Positions 36,264 to 45,378 of a stretch of 64,000 bases of DNA are shown here, piece by piece (position 1 is the first letter of the stretch; every line of letters begins with the position of its first letter). A program made the position numbers and the translations under genes. The notes under the pieces are model-generated. The model ran no database searches, was not told the origin of the DNA, and saw only the letters and a program-made list of their open reading frames with translations. The DNA lies in NCBI RefSeq assembly GCF_004135345.1, contig NZ_CP035495.1, forward strand, positions 1,116,001 through 1,180,000. The letters are read 5' to 3'. Source of the stretch: Xylanimonas allomyrinae. Its GTDB lineage: Bacteria > Actinomycetota > Actinomycetes > Actinomycetales > Cellulomonadaceae.

Positions 36264-36274
36264 AGGTCGGACCA
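36264..36274. promoter_or_regulatory. Second FadR-type half-site
   Basis: AGGTCGGACCA contains the palindrome GGTC-G-GACC and matches the upstream site at 10 of 11 core positions if TGGTCNGACCA is taken as consensus. It lies just after the predicted transcription start. Confidence 0.45.
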
Positions 36275-36332
36275 CACCGGCCCGACCGCCACGAGCGCCG
36301 CCACGAGCGGCTCGTCACGAGGGGACACCACC

Positions 36333-36782
36333 ATGAGCACCACCCACAAGCCCGTGCGCATCCTCGGCATCGTCGGCCTCGTCGCCGGCCTGGCCATGAT
36401 CGTCATCGGAGGCGCCACCTGGGGCGTCGTCTCCGCCCAGCTCGACGACCAGCGCATCACCGTCGCTGCGGACGCCTCGTTCATGGCCGGCACCGCCGTC
36501 AACAACCCGCTCTCGGCGTTCGCACAGGCACAGGTCATCGACAAGCACACGCTCGACATCACCGGAGGCAAGACGTTCGCCGAGCTCGACCGCGAGGACC
36601 CGCTGCGCGCCACGGCGCAGCAGGGCGCGTTCCTGCGCGCGTCGCTGTTCACCTCGGTCATCGCCTACGGCGTCGCCGCCCTCGTCATGGGCCTCGGCGT
36701 CCTCGTCGCCGGCAACGGCTACGCCCTGACCCGCATCGCCGCCGGGGCGAAGGTCGCCCAGCCCACGCCGGTCACCGTCTGA
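36333..36782 (+). CDS. Small membrane protein with two transmembrane helices (149 aa)
   Basis: Helix 1 is at about residues 10-30 (ILGIVGLVAGLAMIVIGGATWGVV), an extracytoplasmic loop of about 75 residues holds the conserved-looking MAGTAVNNPLSAFAQAQVIDKHTLDITGGKTFAELD, and helix 2 is at about 108-130. Proteins like this are widespread in actinobacteria and are sometimes labelled aromatic ring-opening dioxygenase LigA, which the sequence does not support. ATG 36333 has AGGGGAC upstream. Function unknown; expression is probably controlled through the TGGTCNGACCA sites. Confidence 0.75.
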   Translation: MSTTHKPVRILGIVGLVAGLAMIVIGGATWGVVSAQLDDQRITVAADASFMAGTAVNNPLSAFAQAQVIDKHTLDITGGKTFAELDREDPLRATAQQGAFLRASLFTSVIAYGVAALVMGLGVLVAGNGYALTRIAAGAKVAQPTPVTV

Positions 36783-36796
36783 CCGCCGCCGCACCG

Positions 36797-36829
36797 AGCG
36801 CCTCGTCCCCCAGCGGGACGGGGCGCTCG
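36797..36829 (+). terminator. Hairpin downstream of the small membrane protein
   Basis: GAGCGCCTCGTCCC (36797-36810) pairs with GGGACGGGGCGCTC (36816-36829) with one G-U, 14 bases past the stop codon. Confidence 0.6.
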
Positions 36830-36850
36830 CGCGTTCGCGCGACACGACCA

Positions 36851-36922
36851 GCGCACACCGCTCGCACCGCTCGCACCGCGCACACCGCGCACACCGCGCA
36901 CACCGCTCGCGCCGCGCACACC
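36851..36922. repeat. Eight 9-base tandem repeats
   Basis: Units are GCGCACACC (five copies), GCTCGCACC (two) and GCTCGCGCC (one), with no spacer. It lies in non-coding DNA between a terminator and the ATPase gene. The unit size allows slippage; no function is visible. Confidence 0.85.
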
Positions 36923-37164
36923 GAGCGACTGCCGCGCATGCCCTTCACGTGGGCCGCGCTCGAACCCGTCGTGGCGCGGGCGCGGCCCGACGCCGCGGCC
37001 GGCACGGGGACGAGCGGCCGAGCAGGCAGATCGGTGCATCGTTGCTGGTCGAACGATCGCATCGCGCCCCGTCGTGCATGTGGTCCGGCCTCGCACATGC
37101 CCTTGCCCCCGGTCGACGGCAGGATGGGCGCGGGGAACACGTCGGATCAACGGGAGGGATGCGC

Positions 37165-39888
37165 ATGGCCGCTCCATGGGCCCAGACGGCAAACGATGTC
37201 CTCGATGGACTCGACGCACGTCTGGAAGGACTGACCACGACGGAGGCCGAGGCTCGCCTGGCGAGCACGGGGCCCAACCGCCTTCCTCTACAACCACGCG
37301 ACCCGTGGTGGAAGAAGCTCGCCGGACATCTCAACGACGTCCTGATCTTCCTGCTGCTCATCGCGGCACTCATCAAGGCCGCGATCGCGATCTACACGGG
37401 CGACGCGTCCAACTGGATCGACGTGTCCGTCATCGCGGCGGTCGCGATCATCAACGTCGCCATCGGCATGATCCAGGAGGGCCGCGCCGAGAAGGCGCTC
37501 GACGCCATCAAGGGCATGCTCTCCTCGCGCGCCCACGTGATGCGTGACGGCACGGTCAGCGACGTCGACGCCGAGACGCTCGTCCCGGGCGACGTCATCA
37601 AGGTGCGTCCCGGCGACCGCGTCCCGGCCGACGCACGCCTGCTGGACGCCTCCAACCTCCAGGTCGAGGAGGCGGCGCTGACCGGCGAGTCCGTCGCGTC
37701 GGTCAAGACGGTCGACGTCGTCGCCGAGAAGGCGAACGTCGGCGACCGCACCTCGATGCTGTTCTCCTCGACGCTCGTGGTCGCCGGGACCGGTACCGCC
37801 GTCGTCACCTCGACCGGCTCGACCACGGAGATCGGCCGCATCCAGACCATGATCTCCGAGGCCGACGAGATGGACACGCCGCTGGCCAAGACCATGGCCG
37901 TGTTCGGCAAGCGCCTCGCCGTCCTCATCCTCGGCATGGCGGCCGTCATGGTCGTCATCGGCCTCGTGCGCGACATCTCCGGGCCCGACCTCGTCTCGGC
38001 GACCATCGGCTTCGCCGTCGCCGCCATCCCCGAGGGCCTGCCCGCGCTCGTCACCATCACCCTCGCGCTGGGCGTGCAGGCCATGGCCCGCCGCAACGCC
38101 ATCAGCCGCAAGATGGCGTCGGTCGAGACGCTCGGCTCGGTCTCGACCATCTGCTCGGACAAGACCGGCACGCTCACGCAGAACGAGATGACCGTGCGCC
38201 ACGTCTCGACGCGCAGCGGCCAGTACGACGTCGAGGGCACCGGGTACGCGCCCGTCGGCCGTGTCGTCACCCAGGACGGCGCCCAGGCGGCGACCGCCGA
38301 CCTCACCGCGGTGGCCGAGGTGATGGCGCTGTGCAACGACGCCCACCTCGAGCAGGACGGCGAGCGGTGGAAGCTCATCGGGGAACCGACCGAGGGCGCC
38401 GTGCTCGTCCTCGGGCGCAAGGCCGGCGTCACCGGCGACGGCTGGGAGCGCGTCGCCGAGCTGCCGTTCGACTCCGCGACCAAGTACATGGCGACGCTGG
38501 CGCAGGACCCCGCCGGGGCGCGGCACGTGCTGGTCAAGGGCGCGCTCGACTCGGTGCGCGCCCGCTGCACCACGCAGCTCGGCCCCGACGGGACCCCCGA
38601 ACCCTTCGACGCCGGCTTCTGGGACGCCGAGATGGCGGCCCTGGCCGGCCAGGGCCTGCGCGTGCTCGCCGCCGCACGCCAGGAGGTGCCCGACACGCTG
38701 GGCGAGCTGCCCGAGGACGGCCCGCGCGGGCTGACGATGGTCGGCATCACCGGCATCGTCGACCCGCCGCGCCCCGAGGCCATCGCGGCCATCGCCGAGG
38801 CCCGCGAGGCAGGCATCGCGGTCGCGATGATCACCGGCGACCACGCCGACACCGCCAAGGCCATCGCCCTGGAGATGGGCATCATCGACTCCCCCGACGC
38901 ACCCACGCTCACCGGGGCCGAGCTCCAGGCGATGTCCGACATGGACCTCGCCGAGGTTGTGCAGTCCGTCCACGTCTACGCACGCACCAGCCCCGAGCAC
39001 AAGATCCGCATCGTGCGCGCGCTGCAGAAGCACGGCGAGGTCGTCGCGATGACCGGTGACGGCGTCAACGACGCCCCCGCGCTCACGCAGGCCGACGTCG
39101 GCGTGGCCATGGGCATCAAGGGCACCGAGGCGACCAAGGAGGCCGCCGACATCGTGCTGGCGGACGACAACTTCGCCACCATCGAGCGCGCGGTGGCCGA
39201 GGGCCGGCGCATCTACGACAACATCCGCAAGGCCGTGCTGTTCATGCTGCCCACCAACGGTGCGCAGTCGCTCGGCCTGCTGTTCGCGGTGCTGCTTGGG
39301 TGGACGGTCATGCCGCTGCTGCCCGTGCAGGTGCTGTGGATCAACATGGTGACCTCCGTGACGCTCGCGCTGCCGCTGGCCACCGAGCCGGCCGAGCCGG
39401 GCGTCATGCGGCGGCCCCCGCGCAACCCGAAGACGCCGCTCATCACGCCCGACTTCCTGCGGCGCATCCTGTTCGTGTCCGTGCTCATCGGCGGCGCCTC
39501 GCTGCTGGTCTTCGCGGCCGAGTTCTACGGGTTCTTCGGGATCGGCGGGCACCGCAACGGCACGCTCGCGCAGTCGGCCGGCCTGACCATGCTCGCGCTC
39601 GGGCAGGTCGCGTACCTGTTCAACTGCCGGTTCATGCACCGCTCGTCGCTGACGGTCGACGTGCTCAAGGGCAACAAGGCCGTGCTGTGGGCGGTGGCCG
39701 CGCTCGTGGCGCTGCACGTGTTCTTCCTCTACACCCCGTTCATGCAGACGCTCTTCCGCGTCACCGGGATCGGGATGCGTGAGTGGCTCATCTGCATCGG
39801 CCTCGCCGTCGTCATCTTCCTGGTGATGGAGCTCGTCAAGGCGATCGACCGCAGGCTGCACCCGGAGACGGCGCAGCAGCGGTCCTGA
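37165..39888 (+). CDS. P-type cation-transporting ATPase, P2 (Ca2+/SERCA-like, CtpF-type) (907 aa)
   Basis: ATP-driven cation pump of the inner membrane. The cation-ATPase N domain, actuator motif ALTGES, the PEGLP helix ([18 protein letters not shown]), phosphorylation site [11 protein letters not shown] with Asp332, KGAL nucleotide-binding segment and the [12 protein letters not shown] hinge are all present, plus six C-terminal helices. PEGLP and overall length place it in the P2 group with Ca2+-type and CtpF-like pumps; the ion is inferred. ATG 37165 is preferred over ATG 37159 because GGGAGGG then lies at correct spacing. Confidence 0.92.
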   Translation: MAAPWAQTANDVLDGLDARLEGLTTTEAEARLASTGPNRLPLQPRDPWWKKLAGHLNDVLIFLLLIAALIKAAIAIYTGDASNWIDVSVIAAVAIINVAIGMIQEGRAEKALDAIKGMLSSRAHVMRDGTVSDVDAETLVPGDVIKVRPGDRVPADARLLDASNLQVEEAALTGESVASVKTVDVVAEKANVGDRTSMLFSSTLVVAGTGTAVVTSTGSTTEIGRIQTMISEADEMDTPLAKTMAVFGKRLAVLILGMAAVMVVIGLVRDISGPDLVSATIGFAVAAIPEGLPALVTITLALGVQAMARRNAISRKMASVETLGSVSTICSDKTGTLTQNEMTVRHVSTRSGQYDVEGTGYAPVGRVVTQDGAQAATADLTAVAEVMALCNDAHLEQDGERWKLIGEPTEGAVLVLGRKAGVTGDGWERVAELPFDSATKYMATLAQDPAGARHVLVKGALDSVRARCTTQLGPDGTPEPFDAGFWDAEMAALAGQGLRVLAAARQEVPDTLGELPEDGPRGLTMVGITGIVDPPRPEAIAAIAEAREAGIAVAMITGDHADTAKAIALEMGIIDSPDAPTLTGAELQAMSDMDLAEVVQSVHVYARTSPEHKIRIVRALQKHGEVVAMTGDGVNDAPALTQADVGVAMGIKGTEATKEAADIVLADDNFATIERAVAEGRRIYDNIRKAVLFMLPTNGAQSLGLLFAVLLGWTVMPLLPVQVLWINMVTSVTLALPLATEPAEPGVMRRPPRNPKTPLITPDFLRRILFVSVLIGGASLLVFAAEFYGFFGIGGHRNGTLAQSAGLTMLALGQVAYLFNCRFMHRSSLTVDVLKGNKAVLWAVAALVALHVFFLYTPFMQTLFRVTGIGMREWLICIGLAVVIFLVMELVKAIDRRLHPETAQQRS

Positions 39889-39895
39889 GCACACC

Positions 39896-39928
39896 GGTGC
39901 GGCGTCGGCCTCTGGCCGGCGCCGCACC
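39896..39928. terminator. Bidirectional terminator between the ATPase gene and panB
   Basis: GGTGCGGCGTCGGCC (39896-39910) and GGCCGGCGCCGCACC (39914-39928) form a 15-pair stem (one G-U) with a 3-base loop in the 46-base gap between convergent genes. Confidence 0.75.
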
Positions 39929-39934
39929 GCTCGC

Positions 39935-40851
39935 TCATGCCGGCCGCACGCTCCGGCCGGTGCCGTCTTCGTCCTGCCGCCGCGCAAGCCCTTCGCGCAC
40001 CGCGTCGAGCACGCCGTCGGGCATCGCGTAGCCGTGCTCCGGCCCGGGATAGACGCCCGTGCGGACGTCCCGCGCGTAGGCGGCGACGCCATCGGCCATC
40101 GCGTCCAGCAGCGACGCGTACCGCTTGACGAACTTGGCGGCACGTCCCTCGGTCAGCCCCAGCAGGTCGTGCATGACCAGCACCTGCCCGTCGACGGCGG
40201 GCCCGGCGCCGATGCCGATCGCCGGGATCGTCAGGCGTGGCGTGATCTCGCGCGCGAGGTCGGACGGGATCGCCTCCAGCACCAGCGAGAACGCTCCCGC
40301 CTCCTCGACCGCGAGCGCCTCGCGCAGCACGCGCGCGGCCGCGGCCGCCGTGCGGCCCTGGGCCGCGAACCCGCCGAGTGCCGTGGCCGTCTGCGGCGTG
40401 AGGCCGACGTGACCCATGACGGGGATGCCGGCGTCGGTGATCGCGCGGATGCGCGAGGCCGGCACCCGGCCTCCGCCTTCGAGCTTGACCGCGTCTGCAC
40501 CTGCCTCCTTGACGAACCGGACGGCGGTGGTGACGGCCTGCTCGTCGCTGACCTCGTAGGACCCGAACGGCAGGTCGGCCACGAGGAGCGGAGCCGTGAG
40601 TCCTCGGCGCACGGCCTGGGCGAGCACGAGCATCTCCTCGACGCCGACCGGGACCGTGGAGGGGTATCCCAGCACCACCTGCGCCCCGAGTCGCCGACGA
40701 GCACCAGGTCGACGCCGGCCCGCTCGGCGGCACGCGCCGACGGGTAGTCGTACGCGGTGACCATGACGAGCTTGTCCCCCGCGGCGACCCGGGCCGCCAG
40801 GCTGGGCACCGTGACGCGTGCGCGGGGCGTGTCGCCCGGCCGGGCGCTCAC
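39935..40851 (-). pseudogene. panB: 3-methyl-2-oxobutanoate hydroxymethyltransferase, one-base frameshift
   Basis: First enzyme of pantothenate synthesis (ketopantoate from ketoisovalerate and methylene-tetrahydrofolate). The N-terminus ([27 protein letters not shown]) is in one frame from GTG 40851, and the rest ([37 protein letters not shown]) in another. The switch is at the C-run 40684-40687; one extra G on the coding strand restores [14 protein letters not shown] and a 305-residue protein of normal length. GTG 40851 overlaps the panD stop (GTGA). Artefact is likely. Confidence 0.9.
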
Positions 40852-41243
40852 GGGCGCGGCCCGTCGAGCAGCTCGGCGACGGCGTCGTCGACGCGCAGGG
40901 CACGGTTCGTGCCGCGCTCGACGTGCACCACGGTGGGCCGGTAGGACGCGAGCTCGGCGGCGTCGTACTGCGCGTAGGAGATGACGATGACGGTGTCGCC
41001 CGTGTGGACCAGGCGCGCCGCGGCGCCGTTGACCTGGACCGTGCCGCTGCCGCGCTCCCCCGCGATCGTGTACGTCTCGAAGCGTGAGCCGTTGTCGACG
41101 TCGACGACGTGCACCTGCTCGTGCTCCAGGATGTCGGCCGCGTCGAGCAGGTCGGCGTCGATCGTGATCGACCCGACGTAGTGCAGGTCGCTTCCGGTGA
41201 GGGTGGCACGGTGGATCTTCGACTTCAGCATGGTGCGCTGCAT
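40848..41243 (-). CDS. panD: Aspartate 1-decarboxylase proenzyme (131 aa)
   Basis: Makes beta-alanine from aspartate. The proenzyme cleaves itself between Gly and Ser in YVGSITID to form the pyruvoyl group; the site is intact, as are the substrate-binding Lys in [13 protein letters not shown] and the NGAAARL and VIVISYAQ strands. ATG 41243 (MQRTMLKS) has GGAG at good spacing and matches the N-terminus of mycobacterial PanD; ATG 41231 is the alternative. It shares one base with the panC stop. Confidence 0.95.
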   Translation of the reverse strand: MQRTMLKSKIHRATLTGSDLHYVGSITIDADLLDAADILEHEQVHVVDVDNGSRFETYTIAGERGSGTVQVNGAAARLVHTGDTVIVISYAQYDAAELASYRPTVVHVERGTNRALRVDDAVAELLDGPRP

Positions 41244-42103
41244 CAGAGGGCTCCGGGGGCGTCGGGGGTGACGGTCACAGTGTCGATGAGGCGGACGGGC
41301 CCGACGCGCGCGGCGACGAGCACGAGGACGGGACGGCCCGGCTCGGCGGGCTCGAGCGTGTCGGGGTCGACCAGGGCGAGGTACTCGGGATCGATGCCCT
41401 CGGTCGCGAGCTCGGTCAGGCCGGCGTCGCGCGCCGCAGGGACGTCCGCTCCGCCCCCGAGCGCGTCCTGCACGGCTCGCAGGGCGCGCGAGAGGGCGAG
41501 CGCGCGGGTGCGGTCGGCCGGGCCGAGGCGCACGTTGCGGCTCGACATGGCCAGTCCGTCGGCGTCGCGGACCGTCGGCCCGACCTCGATCCGCACGGGG
41601 ATGCCGAGGTCGGCGACGACGCGTCGCACGACGACGACCTGCTGGGCGTCCTTCGCGCCGAACCACGCGGCGTCGGGCGCGACCGCGAGCAGCAGCTTGG
41701 TGACGACGGTCGCGACGCCGTCGAAGTGGGCGCGCCCGCGCTGCGCGCCCTCCAGGCTCTCGGCGAGCGGGCCGGTGACCGCGACCGTCGTCGCGTACCC
41801 GCGCGGGTACAGCTCGGCGGGCTCGGGCGCGAACACGAGGTCGGCTCCCGCGGCGGCGGCCAGGGCGACGTCGGCCGCCTCGGTGCGCGGATAGGCCGCG
41901 AGGTCGTTGGGGTCGTCGAACTGCGTGGGGTTGACGAAGACGGAGACCACGACGACGTCGCTGTCCGCGCGCGCGGCGCGCACCAGCGACAGGTGGCCCT
42001 CGTGGAGCGCGCCCATGGTGGGCACGAGCCCGATGCGCTGCCCCGCCGCGCGGTGCGGCGCGAGCGCCTCGCGCAGGGCGGCGACGGTGCGGACGGTCCT
42101 CAT
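41243..42103 (-). CDS. panC: Pantothenate synthetase (286 aa)
   Basis: Condenses pantoate and beta-alanine using ATP. The nucleotidyltransferase HIGH-like motif is [14 protein letters not shown] (about residues 28-41), followed by [15 protein letters not shown] and the KMSKS-like MSSRN. Length is normal. ATG 42103 overlaps the upstream DUF2520 stop (ATGA). The order DUF2520-panC-panD-panB places most of the pantothenate pathway in one transcript. Confidence 0.96.
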   Translation of the reverse strand: MRTVRTVAALREALAPHRAAGQRIGLVPTMGALHEGHLSLVRAARADSDVVVVSVFVNPTQFDDPNDLAAYPRTEAADVALAAAAGADLVFAPEPAELYPRGYATTVAVTGPLAESLEGAQRGRAHFDGVATVVTKLLLAVAPDAAWFGAKDAQQVVVVRRVVADLGIPVRIEVGPTVRDADGLAMSSRNVRLGPADRTRALALSRALRAVQDALGGGADVPAARDAGLTELATEGIDPEYLALVDPDTLEPAEPGRPVLVLVAARVGPVRLIDTVTVTPDAPGAL

Positions 42104-42843
42104 GCGGTGTCTCCCAGGTCTCGGGTGGCGGCGACGAGCGCGTCGAACAGCTCGAGCGCGTCGGGCGCGCGTTCGGCGACCGCCGCGCGGTGGGCGGCGA
42201 CGACGTCGTCGTCACCGCGCGCGACGGGGCCCGTGAGCGCGTCCCGCGCCCCGAGCCGCGCCCAGTTCTCGACGCTCGCACGCACCAGCGGCACGAGCGC
42301 CTGGCGTCCGACGCCGGCCGTCGCGGCGAGGCGCTCGGCGAGCCCTTCGAGCGTGACCAGGAAGTTCGAGGCGACGGCGGCTGCGGCGTGGTAGGCGACG
42401 CGGTCGGCGTCGGCGACCTCGAACGGGCGCAGGCCCAGCACGGCGGCCAGGTCCAGGGCGACGCCCAGCGCGTCGTCGTCGGAGCCGGCGACGGCCGCCG
42501 GCACGCCGTCGAAGCGCGCGCCCGCCGCCGTGACGGTCGTGAGCGGGTGGAGGCTGAAGGCGCGGTGGCCCGTGAGCGGGGCGAGCGTGGTGGCCCCCGA
42601 CAGGTGCCCGACGAACGCGCCCACGGCGACGCAGGAGGCGGCGTCGGCGATCGCGGCGTCGGGGACGGCCAGCAGGACGACGCGCGCACCGGCCGCGTCC
42701 GCGCCCCGCCCGAGCGGCCCGGTGACCGCGACGCCCGCCCCGCGCAGGGCTTCGGCGAGCGCGCGGCCCATGCGGCCGTCGCCCACCACGCTCACGCGCG
42801 CGAGGGCGCGCGCACGCGGGGCGGCGTCGTGCACGGTGGGCAT
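42100..42843 (-). CDS. Rossmann-fold DUF2520 oxidoreductase-like protein (247 aa)
   Basis: An N-terminal NADP-type Rossmann motif [21 protein letters not shown] (about 18-38) and a C-terminal DUF2520 helical domain ([24 protein letters not shown]). Such proteins precede panC in many actinobacteria; a ketopantoate-reductase-like step has been suggested from position but is not shown here. ATG 42843 is 8 bases from a TAGCCT box that starts with the stop codon of the upstream MFS gene. Confidence 0.85.
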   Translation of the reverse strand: MPTVHDAAPRARALARVSVVGDGRMGRALAEALRGAGVAVTGPLGRGADAAGARVVLLAVPDAAIADAASCVAVGAFVGHLSGATTLAPLTGHRAFSLHPLTTVTAAGARFDGVPAAVAGSDDDALGVALDLAAVLGLRPFEVADADRVAYHAAAAVASNFLVTLEGLAERLAATAGVGRQALVPLVRASVENWARLGARDALTGPVARGDDDVVAAHRAAVAERAPDALELFDALVAATRDLGDTA

Positions 42844-42851
42844 GGGCGCTC

Positions 42852-42857
42852 AGGCTA
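42852..42857 (-). promoter_or_regulatory. -10 box for the pan operon, fused to the MFS stop codon
   Basis: Minus-strand TAGCCT, whose TAG (42855-42857) is the stop of the MFS gene; 8 bases precede the ATG at 42843. No ribosome site. Confidence 0.5.
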
Positions 42858-44327
42858 CCCGTTCGCGGCCGCACCCTCGGGCGCCCGAGCGCCCTGTGCC
42901 GCTGTCTGCTGCCTGCCGGGGGGCTCGGCCGGCAGCAGGAACGAGAGCGCCACGGCGAGCATCGTGAACGCGACCGCCACCCAGAACGCCTGGTCGAACC
43001 CGTCCGCCATGTCGGCGACCGTCCCGGCGCCCGCCGTCGCGCTCGCGAGGACCGTCGCCAGCACGGCCGTGCCGAACGATCCGCCGAGCTGCTGGATGAG
43101 GCGGCTGACGATCGACGCGTCGGGGACGTCGTCGTGCGCGAGCCCCGCGAACGCGTGCGCCATGAGCGGGATGATCGCGGACCCCAGCCCGAGCCCCCGG
43201 AAGAACAGCACGACCATGAGCCACGCCTGGCTCGTCGCGGCGCCCGCCAGGGCGAACGGCACGGTCGCCAGGGCGACCATGGCGAACGAGGTCAGAGTGA
43301 TCCAGCGCGGCCCGACCTTGTCGATGACGCGGCCGAGCGCGACCCGGCTCGCGAGCGCCCCGACGCCCTGCGGCACGAGCAGCAGCCCCGCGCCCAGGAC
43401 GTCGTGGCCGCGCACCCCCTGGAAGTACAGCGGCAGCAGGAACATCGCCCCGAACAGGCCGAACCCCGACAGCCCCATGAGCACCGACGACGTCGCGAGC
43501 GGCCGGTGCGCGAGCAGCCGCACGTTGACCAGGGCCGCGCGCCCGCGCGGCACCGCCCACAGGCAGAACGCGGCGACGAGGACCAGCCCCGCGGCGGCGG
43601 GCGCCCAGACGTCGGTCCGCGTGAACCCGCCGTCGCGCGAGACGTTGCTCAGGCCGTACAGCACGCCCACCAGGCCGGGAGCGAGCAGCGCGAGGCCGAC
43701 GACGTCCAGGCGCACCCGCTGGACGGGGCCGTCGGGGGCGAGGAAGCGCCGGGCGAGCACCAGGCCCGCGACGCAGAAGGGCACGTTGACCCAGAACAGC
43801 CACGACCAGTGCAGGTTCTGCAGGATGAGCCCGCCGATGACCGGGCCGATGATGGGTCCGAGCGCGACCGGCAGGCCGATGATGACGGCCATCCGGCCGA
43901 GGTTCTGGCCGCGGGCCGCTTGCATGATGATCGTCATCATGAGCGGCATGAGGATGCCGCCGCCGAGTCCCTGCACGACCCGGAACGCGATGAGGCTGGC
44001 CGCGGACCATGCCAGCGAGCACAGCACCGACCCGAGCAGGAAGATCGCCAGCGCCGTCATCCACAGCCGTTTGGCGCCCAGGACGCGCTGCGCCCAGCCG
44101 ACCAGCGGCACCGCGACGCCGAGCGCGAGCAGGTAGGCCGTGCTCACCCACTGGATCGTGGTGAGCCCGACGTGCAGGTCCGTGGCGAGCGTGCGGATCG
44201 CGACGGCGACGATGGTGGTGTCGAAGAGGACGGCGAGGCCGCCGACGAGGACGGTCCAGGCGGTGCGGGTCACCTCGGGGTCCATCCCGGTGCGGGACGG
44301 GCGCGCCTCCGCGGGTGTTGTCGTCAT
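42855..44327 (-). CDS. DHA2-type (EmrB/QacA) MFS multidrug exporter (490 aa)
   Basis: Proton-driven drug efflux transporter with 14 predicted helices. The DHA2 signature LFDTTIVAVAIRTLATDLH is at helix 1, motif C-like GPIIGPVIGGLILQ at helix 5, and WSWLFWVNVPFCVAGLV follows. ATG 44327 has AGGAG upstream. It is divergent from a TetR gene across 68 bases, the usual arrangement for an exporter and its repressor; the drug is unknown. Confidence 0.9.
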   Translation of the reverse strand: MTTTPAEARPSRTGMDPEVTRTAWTVLVGGLAVLFDTTIVAVAIRTLATDLHVGLTTIQWVSTAYLLALGVAVPLVGWAQRVLGAKRLWMTALAIFLLGSVLCSLAWSAASLIAFRVVQGLGGGILMPLMMTIIMQAARGQNLGRMAVIIGLPVALGPIIGPVIGGLILQNLHWSWLFWVNVPFCVAGLVLARRFLAPDGPVQRVRLDVVGLALLAPGLVGVLYGLSNVSRDGGFTRTDVWAPAAAGLVLVAAFCLWAVPRGRAALVNVRLLAHRPLATSSVLMGLSGFGLFGAMFLLPLYFQGVRGHDVLGAGLLLVPQGVGALASRVALGRVIDKVGPRWITLTSFAMVALATVPFALAGAATSQAWLMVVLFFRGLGLGSAIIPLMAHAFAGLAHDDVPDASIVSRLIQQLGGSFGTAVLATVLASATAGAGTVADMADGFDQAFWVAVAFTMLAVALSFLLPAEPPGRQQTAAQGARAPEGAAANG

Positions 44328-44395
44328 GCTGTGGCTCCTGTGCGATCCTTTGGATACAACCCGGATCTTATTCCGGCTCGACTGAAAGGTACACC

Positions 44396-45013
44396 GTGTC
44401 TCTTGGAAAGGACGAGCAACCGGTCCGGCGCCGCCGGCGCGGCCCCGCGCTGGAGTCCGCCCTGCTCGACGCCGCCTGGCAGGAGATCGTCGAGCACGGG
44501 TACGACGGGCTCACCTACGAGGGAGTGGCCGCGCGCGCGTCGACGAGCCGCGCCGTCGTCTACCGGCGCTGGCCGACCAGGCCCGAGCTCGCCCAGGCCG
44601 CCGTGCTGCACGGCGCACGCGGTGTGCCCTACCACCCCGTCGACACGGGCACGCTGCGCGGGGACCTGCGCGCGCACCTGCTGTGGGCCAACGGCGCCCG
44701 CATCAGCGTGGCCGTCATCGCCGCCACACGCCTGGGCGGGTACTTCGCCGAGACCGGCACCGGGCCGGGCGACCTGCGCGAGCTGCTGCTCGACGGCCGG
44801 GCGCCCCGCACCGACGCGCTCTACGCGAACGCCGTCGCACGGGGCGAGCTCGACCCCGCCCGCCTGACCCCGCGCGTGCGGGCGCTCGCCTTCGACCTGT
44901 TCCGCGCCGAGCTGCTCATGACGCTGAGGCCGGTCGCCGAGGAGACGATCGACGCGATCCTCGACGAGGTCGTGATGCCGCTGCTGATCCCGCCGGTCGC
45001 CGACGGCCGGTAG
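44396..45013 (+). CDS. TetR-family transcriptional regulator (205 aa)
   Basis: The N-terminal helix-turn-helix (about residues 20-65: LLDAAWQEIVEHGYDGLTYEGVAARASTSRAVVYRRWPTRPEL) is canonical; the C-terminal ligand domain is TetR_C-like. GTG 44396 has AAAGGT 7 bases upstream; ATG codons further up would lie inside the divergent exporter gene. The 68-base shared promoter contains CCGGA-6-TCCGG (about 44361-44376), a possible operator. It probably represses the exporter and itself. Confidence 0.88.
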   Translation: MSLGKDEQPVRRRRRGPALESALLDAAWQEIVEHGYDGLTYEGVAARASTSRAVVYRRWPTRPELAQAAVLHGARGVPYHPVDTGTLRGDLRAHLLWANGARISVAVIAATRLGGYFAETGTGPGDLRELLLDGRAPRTDALYANAVARGELDPARLTPRVRALAFDLFRAELLMTLRPVAEETIDAILDEVVMPLLIPPVADGR

Positions 45014-45046
45014 GTCGTAGGCTCGCAGGTCGCCGTCTCGCCGCAG

Positions 45047-45083
45047 CTCGCGCACACGGGCCACGAGGGCCCGCGTGCGCGAG
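45047..45083 (+). terminator. Long hairpin downstream of the TetR gene
   Basis: CTCGCGCACACGGGCC (45047-45062) pairs with GGCCCGCGTGCGCGAG (45068-45083) at 15 of 16 positions, 33 bases past the tetR stop. Confidence 0.65.
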
Positions 45084-45378
45084 GGAGCTGGCCTACGGCG
45101 TCACCACGTTGTGCCACCGCGACAACCCGACGTTAACGACAAGTCCGTCGAATGTGTACGTCGTGTCCACATCTGAACGCATCCGCGGCTCTCCGTCTCG
45201 CCGGGCGGGCCCAAGGCATGACGCGTCGGGCCCCGCCCGGCACCGCCGTGACGGACACCACCACCGTTCGTGGCGCACACGAGGACGCATCGTGAGCCCG
45301 CGGAGCGACAAGGCGCTCCGCGCCCTGCGACGCGCACCTAGTGTCGTCGGGTCCCGTCGTCGACCCGAGGCTCTGGCC
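45084..45378 (+). other. Structured non-coding leader region before the VanY-type gene
   Basis: No gene is evident. Two further stem-loops occur: CCGGGCGGGCCC (45201-45212) with GGGCCCCGCCCGG (45228-45240, one bulge), and GCGGAGCG (45300-45307) with CGCTCCGC (45314-45321). A likely -10, TAGTGT, is at 45339-45344, with CCGAGG about 9 bases before the ATG. I could not match the region to a known riboswitch class. Confidence 0.45.

Larger units (their letters stand above)
36031..36332. other. Divergent 302-base gap holding promoters and two FadR-like sites
   Basis: The left half (36031-36220) holds no gene and no clear structure; it must contain the promoter of the small helical genes. The right half has the promoter and operator-like repeats of the next gene. 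Confidence 0.6.
36783..37164. other. 382-base gap before the P-type ATPase
   Basis: It holds the terminator above, a 9-base tandem repeat (36851-36922) and, further right, an inverted repeat GCATGTG (37076-37082) / CACATGC (37094-37100). No gene is evident; the open frames across it are composition artefacts. A promoter for the ATPase must be here, but no good -35/-10 pair is visible. Confidence 0.6.

Noticed and set aside
36333-36782. Aromatic ring-opening dioxygenase LigA
   Set aside because: The name circulates for such small two-helix proteins, but there is no dioxygenase fold or metal motif.
36851-36922. CRISPR-like array
   Set aside because: Units are 9 bases with no spacers; it is a plain tandem repeat. 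The 15-base array at 12811-12960 is coding.
45084-45378. c-di-AMP (ydaO-type) riboswitch before the VanY-type peptidase
   Set aside because: The conserved ydaO core elements are not recognisable.
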